Positions 42,484 through 52,141 of a stretch of DNA of 64,000 nt are shown here, one piece after another; positions within the stretch are counted from its first letter, which is position 1; each line of letters opens with the position of its first letter. The position numbers and the translations under genes were made by a program. The DNA is taken from positions 67,343,298 through 67,407,297 of the forward strand of contig OZ023205.1 of assembly GCA_963995525.1 (NCBI GenBank), given 5' to 3'. This DNA comes from Escarpia spicata. Lineage: Eukaryota; Annelida; Polychaeta; Sabellida; Siboglinidae. Below the pieces are notes generated by a model that ran no database searches, had not been told where the DNA came from, and saw nothing but the letters and a program-made list of their open reading frames with translations.

Positions 42484-44075
42484 TCAACAGAAGCAGTACG
42501 GTGTGCAGGACACTCCTGCAGAATGACAGCTACATGCATGACTGCTGCAAGCTTTCCCTACAGCTTTACACTGACAGTTGATGACGTCCACGAGGACGGG
42601 GGGGGGGGGGGGGCTGCTGATCCTCTTGCGATGCATGGAATTGGCACACCCCTTGCACCAGTGACAAACTCCCATACATAATCAGTGATATCTGCCCTGG
42701 AAGGCAGCTGATCTGCTGCCTTCCAGGGCATGACTTGGTAATAAGCTCGCAGGATGTGGTAGGCCAGATTAGCGTCTGTCGGAGGAAGAATCTTGATACA
42801 CATTGCTTTCCCTCTGGTCCTTTTGGAGTAGAGCGCATACCTGGCAGAAGCCATGCTTGCTTTCAGCAACACCATAGAGCGAGCAGATGAATTTCCGTCC
42901 AGTTTACATCAATTGTTCGAGAGTAGCATCCTCTTCACCGAAGACAGCGTAGAGGCCAGAGTGGTCAGCATACTTCAATACCTTTAACGCCATCGCTTTG
43001 CCGTGACTAAATGGATAGGACACAGTATTGCAGCCTGACAGTACATGCATACCAAGCAGTTGGAGGGATTTCGGACTGTAGCTGCACACGGGCTGTCAGC
43101 TGCGTACTCCACACCCAGAAGATAAACAGAACAAACACGTCAGTGTCATCGCTGATCACTCGTACAATTTTCTTAACATCCATCACAGCCGCCAGGTAAT
43201 AACTAATGATAGTAATATATATGCTTCATGATGGCTGTACACGCCCTACTCTCTTCCAACCACCGTCACATTGTTGCCCAAATTGAATGTGGATGGAACT
43301 CTGATAAGAGCCTTCTTATTTGCCTTTCTCTTCATGATGGCATCGCTGCGTGGGGACTTGCTGGATATTGTGAGTCTGTAGTCAACAACCCCTTCACCTG
43401 CACGCCGGATTCGTTCATGATCCTTTGCTGATGGGTCATCATAGCGATCGAAGATGACCAGCACTTCTGTTGATTGGTACTGGCTGAGTCTGTCCTTCAT
43501 ACTGTTGGCGAAATCTGAAGCAGACCCAGCACAGGGCCAAACAATATGATATACAAGTTGCTGGCCATCGACGATCACTATGTCTGGAGCTGCTGGTTGA
43601 AGATTGTCCACTTTCAGTTTAGAGACGAGAGTAGATTTTGTCCCAGTCCTCAGACATCCATATTCATCAATGATTGATGCAGTGACAGCGCACAGTTCTT
43701 AGTCTCAAATTGTTTTGAAATTCGACTTGCCGGTGCTGCCCTACCATGATGAAACGACTGAAAAGTGACTACATGTCATAGAGCGTCTTATTACCTATGG
43801 CAATGCCACATTTGTTTGATTCAATGGTTTTGACTTTTCTTTTCAGCGGAGCGTGGAAGCCATCAGGCAATGACGACACGAAGTCTAGGAGCATGCCCTC
43901 CACTATCTTGAGGGCTTCCTGGACGTTGACAGAAGCACTTGCCACTTTACCATTAATAATATTATAGAGGCTTGAACTTATAATTTTGACAGGGTGGGAA
44001 TGCTTCTTTAACTCCTCGTAAACGCGATTCCTGTCATCTGTAACGAGTATGCGCCTCTTCTCTCCCTCCTCCTCC
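42484..44075 (-). pseudogene. PIN/FEN1-like nuclease with Cys-rich C-terminus, broken
   Basis: On the minus strand, from 44075 down: TDDRNRVYEELKKHSHPVK; the PIN-like core at 43246-43690 (IVIVDGQQLVYHIVWP, LVIFDRYDDPSAKDHERIRR); an acidic cluster VISDDTDVFVLF at about 43110-43195; LSGCNTVSYPFSHGKAMALK (43040); LPPTDANLAYHILRAYYQ with KAADQ (42700-42800); and a closing Cys-rich block CQCKAVGKACSSHACSC (about 42500-42560). I recognise this as a large protein family that recurs in invertebrate and fish genomes, often in many copies. Frames change between blocks and stops interrupt them, so this copy is dead, unless some gaps are introns. Biochemical role unknown; nuclease is inferred from the fold-type acidic residues. 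Confidence 0.6.
42598..42613. repeat. 16-nt poly-G run inside the relic frame
   Basis: Lies between the core and the Cys-rich block of the relic protein; on the minus strand it reads as poly-C (poly-Pro codons) and is a probable slippage site that could account for one frame change. Confidence 0.7.
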
Positions 44076-44865
44076 TCCTCCTTATCTTCTCCTTCATCTC
44101 TTCTCTCCCTCCTCCTTACGTTTCTCCTCCTTCATATCTTCTCTCCCTCCTCCTAACGCTTTTCCTCCTTCATATCTTCTCTCCCTCCTCCTTACGTTTC
44201 TCCTCCTTACGCTTCTCCTCCTTCATCTCTTCTCTCCCTCCTCCTAACGCTTTTCATCCTTCATATCTTCTCTCCCTCCTCCTTACGTTTCTCCTCCTTA
44301 CGCTTCTCCTCCTTCATCTCTTCTCTCCCTCCTCCTAACGCTTTTCATCCTTCATATCTTCTCTCCCTCCTCCTTACGTTTCTCCTCCTAACGCTTCTCC
44401 TCCTAACGCTTTTCCTCCTTCATATCTTCTCTCCCTCCTCCTTACGTTTCTCCTCCTTACGAATCTCCTCCTTCATCTCTTCTCGCCCTCCTCCTAACGC
44501 TTTTCCTCCTTCATATCTTCTCTCCCTCCTCCTTACGTTTCTCCTCCTAACGCTTCTCCTCCTAACGCTTTTCCTCCTTCATATCTTCTCTCCCTCCTCC
44601 TTACGTTTCTCCTCCTTACGAATCTCCTCCTTCATCTCTTCTCGCCCTCCTCCTAACGCTTTTCCTCCTTCATATCTTCTCTCCCTCCTCCTTACGTTTC
44701 TCCTCCTTCATCTCTTCTCTCCCTCCTCCTAAAGCTTTTCCTCCTTCATATCTTCTCTCCCTCCTCCTAACGCTTCTACTCCTTCATCTCTTCGCTCCCT
44801 CCTCCTAACGCTTCTCCTCCTTCATCTCTTCTCTCCCTCCTCCTTACGCTTCTCCTCCTTCATCT
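44045..44865. repeat. Polypyrimidine tandem array
   Basis: Repeats of CTCCCTCCTCCTAACGC, TTTTCCTCCTTCATATCTT and related variants, with a higher-order unit of about 70-190 bp. It sits next to the N-terminal part of the minus-strand relic frame, where it would read as Arg/Glu/Gly-rich. Confidence 0.85.
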
Positions 44866-45624
44866 CCTCATTAGCTGAGTACATTGACTCCATGGCAAGT
44901 ATGACATGGGCACAGATGGGGTAGGATTCCACCCAAATGGCGACTTGGTCTGCTGACAAGGTTAATCACTTCAAGCCACCTGGCATCTTGCCCTCTTTCA
45001 CTTCTAATTAAGGCAGTACAAGTGTGTACAAGTACTGAGTTCTTGCCCATATGCTAAAACATAGGCATAGACACCAACATCGTGTATCTGACATAGTTTA
45101 TATTAATTTTGGTCAGGTGTTCATAGTCGAGCATCATTGGAAATGGTTCCATTGAATTCCTGATACGACAAAACATCGGGATGGACACAAAAATTGTGTC
45201 TCTAGCATAAACCAATCAAAAGTTATGCTCGATTTTGGCTATTTTCTGTGAAAATGGCGACCATTTTGAATTTGTGTCATGTGAACATACTCGGACATCT
45301 TTGGAAATTATTCCATTGAATTCCTCATATGCCAAAACATATGTATAGACATCAAAATCATGTTCCTAGCATGCTGCAGTGCAAAGATGTAACACATTTT
45401 CTAATTTGACCTAGGTTCACGGCAGCCATCTTGGAATTGCCTGGCTCCCACAAGTTGCCCAAGGATGGCGCGTTGCCACCCCGCTTATTTGAATCGAGGG
45501 ATCCATAACCTACATGATTCAGCAACAAATCTTGCACTACCAATCATTTCCGGGTTCCATATTGAATATAGTAGGGCGGCAACTCGACTATTTATTTAGT
45601 ATATTTAGCGACAAAGACGATCTG

Positions 45625-46505
45625 GTCTACTTATTTCCCGCTTCAACATCGATCTAGTTATTCTAGTAGGCATTGAATAAATATGATAAAATAATTACGT
45701 GCAATATTTAATGGATTTGTTTATGCTAAAAATGCTTCCACTGTAATTTACAAAGGGAAGGCGCTTTGCCTCACATACGGGGCTTTGGCCCGCATTGAAC
45801 ATTGACTTTGGAATTTCACAAAAAATGCGTAAGTCTCATCATTGTTACACACAGTAACTAATGCCGCCTGTCACAATGACATTGGTGTGACATGTGAATG
45901 GATGTTTCATACTTTGCATACAAAATAGGTAGCATTTGTTATAAATAAGTAGCTTTTATTATAATAAGATGGGGAATATATTCAAATAGGAGTAAGTTTT
46001 GTCTTAGTGTTTCTGCGAAAATCGAACGTAACAAAAATGGTTTGGCATTATGTTTTATTGTTTGACTGGAAGAATGCGCCAATAACCTGCCGAGATAGGT
46101 GGAGTGATTTTTCCCGGGGTGCATTTTGCCCCACATTAGGTGTTGACAGTTTTACGATGTTTTTTTCCAGCCACAAAACATCTTCTTCAGCATCAATAGG
46201 TGCGTAAACCAACTGAAAACTGGCGTTTTCTCATGTGATAATTATCCCCGCACACTAGACATGCCTATATAATAATAGATTACGTCATCATCTGTTACGT
46301 AGATAATGACTAAAAGGTCGTTACTATCTAAGAAATAAGACAAAACACCGGTGAAGGTACATGGGAGCACAATTATGTTGTGTTTGTGAAGTCACACGTG
46401 TGCATTACAAGGAAATTGGTATGCAAGCGACCAGACACGTGTCACATGGCGGTGTGTAGCACCTTTTGGTGACGCGTCTCCTGTTGTGATGTCTCCTTCT
46501 CCTGA
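45625..46505. other. No gene recognised
   Basis: No coding signal. Two short related passages (GGCGCTTTGCCTCACAT near 45760 and TGCATTTTGCCCCACAT near 46118) are noted but not explained. Confidence 0.35.
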
Positions 46506-46509
46506 GATA

Positions 46510-46985
46510 ATTGTTTGTGATCTTGTCTTGCCATTTAATGTTGATCATGTATATGAGTATTCTAGTTTTCTGGCTGTAGTTAAGAATGCTCTCCGTCTCA
46601 CAGGGCCATACAGCAACGCGCGTATATGATTAAGAATAAGATTGTATTTCTTGTTGAAAAGGATGGTGTTATCCATACTGTCTTTAAGGTGACGAATACT
46701 GTCTTTAAGGTGACGAATGCCCGGCCTGACCAAAATAGGACTTATCGTCTTTAGATGTCCTTCCTTTGTTTATTACTGTTCCTCTCAGTCGATATGAAGT
46801 CTTCCTCTATACATTTTCCTTTGAGCTATACATTCTACATTGTTGTGTGCTGTTCGTTTACATGAGTTTTGTCTTCAGCCTATTGATCCACAGTCCTGTC
46901 TTCTCTTGACTGCTTTCTCTGTCAAATGCATGGTCTTCTACTGCACATAAGTTTGTGTTTAGGTGGTAACATGCACACTTAATCT
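46510..46985 (-). pseudogene. Decayed LINE reverse transcriptase C-terminal fragment
   Basis: Minus strand: VEDHAFDRESSQEKTGLWIN, a frame break, FGQAGHS, NTILFNKKYNLI, LLYGPVRRRAFLTT, and WSTLNGKTRSQ match the usual RT C-terminal order (ADDxAL, NKTKVM, A-F-xL, L-x-YG, INxCLR, W). A 16-bp duplication GTCTTTAAGGTGACGA lies at 46680-46715. Confidence 0.55.
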
Positions 46986-47759
46986 GTGGCGTCTACGTTG
47001 CTTAACTATTTAGTGAACGTCCACCGAATGACATTTTGTTTCCGTTTAGTGTTTACATTCACTATCCAGTCCATCACCACAATAACAATCAGAGCGTCGA
47101 ATGCACCTGTCGTACATGATTTTGTGCGACGTTGCCTGGCGTTCATAATTGTTCATAATTACTATGTTCTACTTGCTTGTAACCTAGGTTAGGCAAGTAT
47201 ACATGATTTGTCTGTATTTACTAAAGATGCATTAAACAATAACAAATAAAGCACCCACAACTATTCCAATCTTTGCCTTTTGTGTGGGATTAATGCTGCC
47301 ACTTTCGTAACGGGTGTGCAGAGTTATGATCACTGTTTAATTTACACATGTCTCCTGTGTCACGCAGTAATTGCGTGTTAACTGCGTGTCCATCGACTGT
47401 GCGTGAAACTACTGACCGACAGCCATCGTAACGTAGAGCTGCCTTGCTGAAACGTGTCGCAGAAAAGGCTGCTGCGGGGCCCGAACCAACCTCCAAGCGT
47501 CGTCGCCCAGTCAAGCCCTGAACATTTGAAACGGGCCCTAATTGGTTATAACCAGGTAGAATAGCAAATTCTCGTAGATGGCTTCACCTATGGATTTAAG
47601 ATACATTATTTCGGTACAACATCTCTTTGTTCTGCCAATAATCACCATTCAGTCTTACAACATAAGGAAGTAGTAGAAAGAAAACTGTCAAAAGAGCTTT
47701 CACTGGTCGTATTGCAGGTCCATTCCCATCGTCCCCATTTGATAATTATCAGTCATCCT

Positions 47760-48905
47760 CGTTTGGTGTGGTTCCGAAGAAAGAGCCTAATGCTTATCGA
47801 ATTATTCATAACCTTTCCTATCCAGAGGAAAATTCCATCAACGATCACACCTCAAAGGAATTCACCACAGTTCGTTATGAGACGTTAGATCATGTTAAAA
47901 GTATGTTGACTAAGTTCGTTATGTACGTTAGATCATGTTATACGTATGTTGACTCAGTTTGGTCGCGGGGCATTGATAGGCAAGACTGACTTTGAAGATG
48001 CATTCCGCATCATCCCCATTCACCCGTCATGCTACCATTTATTCGGTTTTACCTGGGAGAATATATTTTTCTATGATCGCTGTTTACCAATGGGTTGTGC
48101 GGAATCATGCAGGATCTCTTGCGCCCTCCAGTGGGTATTAAAGAACAGGGGTGTTATGGCAGTCTCACACATCCTCGATGACTTCATCTTCGTCGGCCTC
48201 CCTAATTCTGATAGCTGCTTACAGGATCTAAATCAATTAACTACACTTGCCGATGACCTTTCTAATCCAATCAAACATGAATAAACTTGCTTTCCATCTA
48301 CACTCTTCACCGTGCATGGCATCGAACTGGACACTGTGAAATGGGAGCTCATCTCCCTGTTGATAAAGTCCAGAAGCTGCAGCCTCCCACTGCTGGTATA
48401 AGTAAACGTCGTTCTGTCACACTACAGCAGTTACAATCGGTCCTCGGTTTACTGTCTTTCGTTTCAAAAGTCATCTCCCCTGGCAAGACTTTTCTCCATC
48501 GCCTCCCCAATCTAACGATTGGTATTTCTAGACCGGGTCATCATATCAGATTGACTGCCGAAGCACGCATTGCTTCATTTCCTCCTTCAACGGTGTCACT
48601 ATGATCATAAACAGTAATTGGGTTTCATCTAATGTAATTAAACTGTACACAGTTGCTGTTTCCACACAGGGATTTGCTGTTTGGTTCTCGTTGATTTAAT
48701 GGCAGTTTTCCACAGTTCTGGCAGAGTTACAACATTGCGGTATTATAACGTTTTCACATTGTAGCTACATTGGAGCTGTGGGAAAGGTATATGACTAACC
48801 ATTCTGTCTTGTTTCTCACAGACAATCAGGCTGTTGTAGAGGTGATCAACAAGCAGACAGCTAAGAATCCTCATGCGGTTAGTCAGACGATTGGTGGTTA
48901 CTGCA
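47760..48905 (+). pseudogene. DIRS-type reverse transcriptase/RNase H, broken
   Basis: RT motifs: VPKKEPNAYRIIHNLSYP (fingers), GKTDFEDAFRIIPIHP (catalytic Asp of domain A), LPMGCAESCRISCALQW (domain B) and ILDDFIFVG (domain C, LDD active site). RNase H remnant: VSTQGFAVW and DNQAVVEVINKQTAKNPHAV. Frames change near 47950, 48285 and 48600-48800; a duplicated TACGTTAGATCATGTTA at 47875-47940 shifts the frame. The active-site residues persist but the polyprotein is not continuous. Confidence 0.8.
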
Positions 48906-49038
48906 CTTAACAAATTATACTTATTTTAAATCCAAGCAGGCACCGTGGCTCCACCTGCACCCAGCAGAACTGCCAGCGTCATCACAGCCTTGGCACCAGT
49001 GGTGACCAGTGGTGACCAGTGGTGACCAGTGGTGACCA

Positions 49039-49947
49039 GTGGTGACCAGTCTTCTCAATGCAGCCATATCAAACGGCACGAAACAGGTAAATAGTAGAGC
49101 AATTTTATCTTACGCAGATTTTAGCAAGACACATGTTCTATCTTATCCAGTTTTCCATGCGTACACATATGTTTTAGCAGCATTTATAGCCAGTCTGCAC
49201 GCTAAGCATTGTGACCCAGCAACGTTGACGACCTGTATGCCAGCCATATCACACATTCATAAATTGGCTGGTAAAGTTGATCCAACGCAGTTTTTTGTTA
49301 TCAAAACGTTATTAACTGGAGCGCAGAAACTGTCAGGTAAACCCGACACACGTCTTCCAATTAGCCCGGCTATCCTTCACAAAATTATTGATGCAACACA
49401 ATTTATTGCTTCATCTGCCTACTTGCGACTTATGTTGCAAAGCACGTTTTTATTGGCATTTCATGCATTTCTCCGAATAGTAGTAATAACCGTCCATTCT
49501 CGTCTTACCAGTGGTGACTCCATCAAACAATTAGCAGACGTGACTATTTGTAACACAGGCATTGTATTAGTCATGCCGCAGTTTAAACACAACGCTTGTG
49601 GGCGACCAGTCACTTTATCTATTTCACAGACTAACAGTGACTATTGTCGGGTACAAGAGCTGTCTCGATATTTAAAGATTCGGGACACATTTAAAGGCCC
49701 ACTGTTTGCTATTGTTAATGCTTCACCGGTATCCCGTAATTACTTTTGTCTTTATCTAATTAAAGCTTTGAAATGGGCGGGCTTGGACCCAACTAAATAT
49801 AAGGCGCACATTTTTAGAATAGGGGCAGCTACCGCAGCTGCTGATATTGGAATGGGTGAAACCCAGATCCAATCAATGGACAGATGGAAATCAACAGCCT
49901 TCAAATGCTACATTCGTATCCCCGTGCTCCAGACGAACAGACCCTGA
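49039..49947 (+). CDS. Tyrosine recombinase of the DIRS/Ngaro-like element, open frame
   Basis: 302 codons without interruption. The five catalytic positions are visible: Arg in FHAFLRIVV, Lys in VMPQFKHN, His-x-x-Arg in AHIFRIGAATA, Trp in MDRWKSTAFKC, and the nucleophile Tyr in CYIR. The length suits a retroelement YR. The start is uncertain: upstream, a 10-bp tandem repeat (TGGTGACCAG, about five copies at 48995-49045) has replaced or disturbed the N-terminal coding sequence, and the frame opens with a non-ATG codon; the first ATG lies well inside. It would insert the circular cDNA by recombination. Confidence 0.8.
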   Translation: MVTSLLNAAISNGTKQVNSRAILSYADFSKTHVLSYPVFHAYTYVLAAFIASLHAKHCDPATLTTCMPAISHIHKLAGKVDPTQFFVIKTLLTGAQKLSGKPDTRLPISPAILHKIIDATQFIASSAYLRLMLQSTFLLAFHAFLRIVVITVHSRLTSGDSIKQLADVTICNTGIVLVMPQFKHNACGRPVTLSISQTNSDYCRVQELSRYLKIRDTFKGPLFAIVNASPVSRNYFCLYLIKALKWAGLDPTKYKAHIFRIGAATAAADIGMGETQIQSMDRWKSTAFKCYIRIPVLQTNRP

Positions 49948-49974
49948 GTGATTAGGTGCATTTCTGTGTAGGAT

Positions 49975-50420
49975 ATGTGTTGCAGCATGACTGGCATCCA
50001 ACGTATGCATAAATATGCCTTTTATATCACTAAATCATTTGTACATTTTCTCATTCAGTCCGGGACTGTTGTTCCAGGCGGCGGACGATGCAGTATGACT
50101 GGCGTCCATCGTATGCAGCAATATGTCAGCTTACAAGTTCTTCCTTAACCAAGAATAGTTATGTAATTGTTACACACTTCCTTGCCATTGCTGTGGCCGG
50201 TGGATGTTGCAGCATGGCTGGCTTCCATCGTCTACAGCATGACAGCATTTGGGGAGCACGACCGATTCCACCCTGGCACCTTATGTGTTCTTATTTGTGA
50301 TAGTGGTCAGCAAGAGCCATTATTGGTTGGTGCAGTATGACTGACAACCACTTTGTAATTTGCTGAGTGGTCATTTGTATTACTGGATCACGCCGTATGT
50401 TTGTAAAACACATGCATGTG
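49975..50420. repeat. ~110-bp imperfect repeats after the recombinase frame, about four copies
   Basis: The motif GCAGCATGACTGGCATCCA or variants (GCAGTATGACTGGCGTCCATCGTATGC; GCAGCATGGCTGGCTTCCATCGTC; GCAGTATGACTGACAACCAC) recurs near 49983, 50089, 50207 and 50332. Such 3' repeats are compatible with the split or tandem end repeats of the group, but I cannot assign A/B units. Confidence 0.6.
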
Positions 50421-50464
50421 TTAGGTCAATGGTTATTATTGCGGGATGTTTCGTACAACTTATT

Positions 50465-51590
50465 CAGCTGAATTCTTTGGCAGAAGGCCAGGGGTGGGGT
50501 TTGGGCCTCTATTACTGGAGGCCTGGTGGGACATAAGATCGCCCCCACCTTTGCTACTTCTACTTTTGTCATTTAATAATTGTTTAGTAATGAGCAACTT
50601 TGTATAAGCAGTTAAGCATTTGATACACATGCATGTATTTTCTTGATGATTTTGTGCTGGCTGCTAAGCAATATTCTCATTAAATACCTTTATCGACATT
50701 TACTCTTTGTGTGTTCCTGTAGCAACCAAGCTCAGGTTTCTGCCGTTTTGTACCATTAGGGTATAAGCATTAACATCGGCAAGGGATAATATGAATTATG
50801 TTATTTACTGGAATGTCACATGCTAAATCAGTTTATTGATAGCCAGTGAAAGTACAAAGAAATCATTTCACAAACTGCAGCACAAGAAAGACCGTAGCAA
50901 GCCATTTATGTTCACCAGAGGTGACGTTTGTCTCACTCCATGTTCGCTTCAGACGATTTCAACATGAATGGTAAGGGTCATTTCCTGATTGCAATGTTTT
51001 GGTAGACGGTGTCATATGTGGCTGATTTTATTAGTCGTTTACTCTAGAATCAGTTCCGACACTCAAGCTAATGAAGCTTGGATGTTCAAGCCGTGTTTGT
51101 GAGATGACGGCGTTCATTACCTTTGTGCCACGTGTAACGACGGGACTAACAGTACCTCGACACAAAGGGACAACCGTGCGTGGACTTGTCTAAGACTGCG
51201 GTGGTCGTGTAATGACAGACTGAATATTAGTCATTTGAGATCTGGGGTTATTGTGCGCAAAGCTTTATTGTTGGACACGCGGATATGATCCATGCGATGG
51301 ACCTGCGTTTCCCATTACTTCAGATATAGGCCAGGTGCATGCAAAGATCCGTTGATAATGTAGACAGGGGAGAGTGTAACTGGAAGGTCGGCATTTTACC
51401 AGTATCTTCTGTTTGTATTTTTGCTTTTGTGATAAATATATTGATCAAAATAATCTGCAACGCACAAACGTGCAGGCATTGCCGCCACGTCTTGTTTGTT
51501 GTACTTGTTTTTCTTTCCATTGAATTTGCCATCCATAAGATGTCTTATCTGTCTACTGCTCTTTACCTGTATATTTCTTTGTGCTAGTAT
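50465..51590. other. No gene recognised
   Basis: No coding signal. Unassigned sequence between the DIRS-like element and a GT-rich microsatellite. Confidence 0.35.
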
Positions 51591-51609
51591 AGTCTAGTGT
51601 GTCCATTCG

Positions 51610-51780
51610 AGCGGGGTGCATATGTGCGTGCGTGCATGTGTGTGAGAGAGTGTGCATGAATGTGTGCTTATATTTTGTATATGTTCGTGCGTACGTCCAT
51701 GTCTGTACGTTTGAATGTTTGTGCGTGCGTGTGTGTATGTCCTTGCGTGCGTGTGTATGTAGGCGCGAATGTGCACGGTG
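51610..51780. repeat. (GT)n/GCGT-rich microsatellite
   Basis: Imperfect GTGTGT/GTGCGTGC tract of about 170 bp; Cys/Val-rich open frames through it are artefacts. Confidence 0.85.
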
Positions 51781-51830
51781 GAGTCAAAAGGCGTGTAACT
51801 GTAGGTGTAGTGGTAAAGATCTTAATACGT

Positions 51831-51958
51831 TATAGTGTTCTCTTACATAGACCAACACCGAATTGAATCACGCAACCACGCTATTTATTATGTCGCATCA
51901 AAGTGCCGCCAGATGGATTCCAGTAATTACCGTAAGTGCTTGTATGTACGACACTACA
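51831..51958 (-). repeat. 3' LTR of the gypsy element
   Basis: 128 bp; in element orientation begins TGTAGTGTCG and ends AACACTATA. Copy identical to the 5' LTR. Confidence 0.93.
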
Positions 51959-51974
51959 TCCCTTTTCCTTTTCA
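51959..51974 (-). promoter_or_regulatory. Polypurine tract of the gypsy element
   Basis: On the minus strand GAAAAGGAAAAGGGA directly precedes the 3' LTR, the expected position of the plus-strand primer. Confidence 0.85.
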
Positions 51975-52141
51975 CTCACTACAAAACTACAAAGCACGGA
52001 ACAATGTGCACATCAACAACAGGTAAGAATACAAAGCGCAGCAGTCCGTCTACACTATGGTATTGAAATTAACATGATTACACATTAAGATCTAGAGAGC
52101 AGCGATCCGCCTACACTCTCTGAGATCATACAGCATTACAA

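Larger units (their letters stand above)
41637..45603 (-). mobile_element. Candidate unclassified element with long inverted termini and 18-bp flanking direct repeats
   Basis: The left terminus (41637 to about 42060) and the right terminus (45603 down to about 45060) are long imperfect inverted repeats: both contain GGTAGTG, AATCATGTAGGTTATGG, CCAAGATGGCTGCCGTGAA and CAAATTAGAAAATGTGTTAC in opposite orientation, with indels. The exact 18-mer TTTAGCGACAAAGACGAT flanks them at 41619-41636 and 45604-45621 in the same orientation. Both ends read TATA inward. The interior carries a minus-strand relic of a PIN-like nuclease/Cys-rich protein and a polypyrimidine array. Long termini suggest a DNA transposon, but the flanking repeat is far longer than usual cut-and-paste duplications, so class is open. 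Confidence 0.6.
47400..50460 (+). mobile_element. DIRS/Ngaro-like tyrosine-recombinase retrotransposon
   Basis: Order on the plus strand: RT N-terminal region (GFTYGFKIHYFG, about 47575-47625), RT (47760-48280), RNase H (48640-48900, DNQAVVEVINKQT), tyrosine recombinase (49039-49947), then a non-coding 3' region with repeated blocks. RT, RNase H and YR in this order is the layout of the DIRS/Ngaro group. These elements integrate through the recombinase, without target duplication. Limits are approximate because I could not find the end repeats with certainty. No methyltransferase frame seen. Confidence 0.8.

Noticed and set aside
41637..45603. Polinton/Maverick identity for the inverted-repeat element
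   Set aside because: Too short, no polymerase, integrase or capsid frame, and the flanking repeat is 18 bp, not 6 bp.
51599..51866. Cys-rich small proteins in the GT-rich tract
   Set aside because: Composition artefact of the (GT)n microsatellite.
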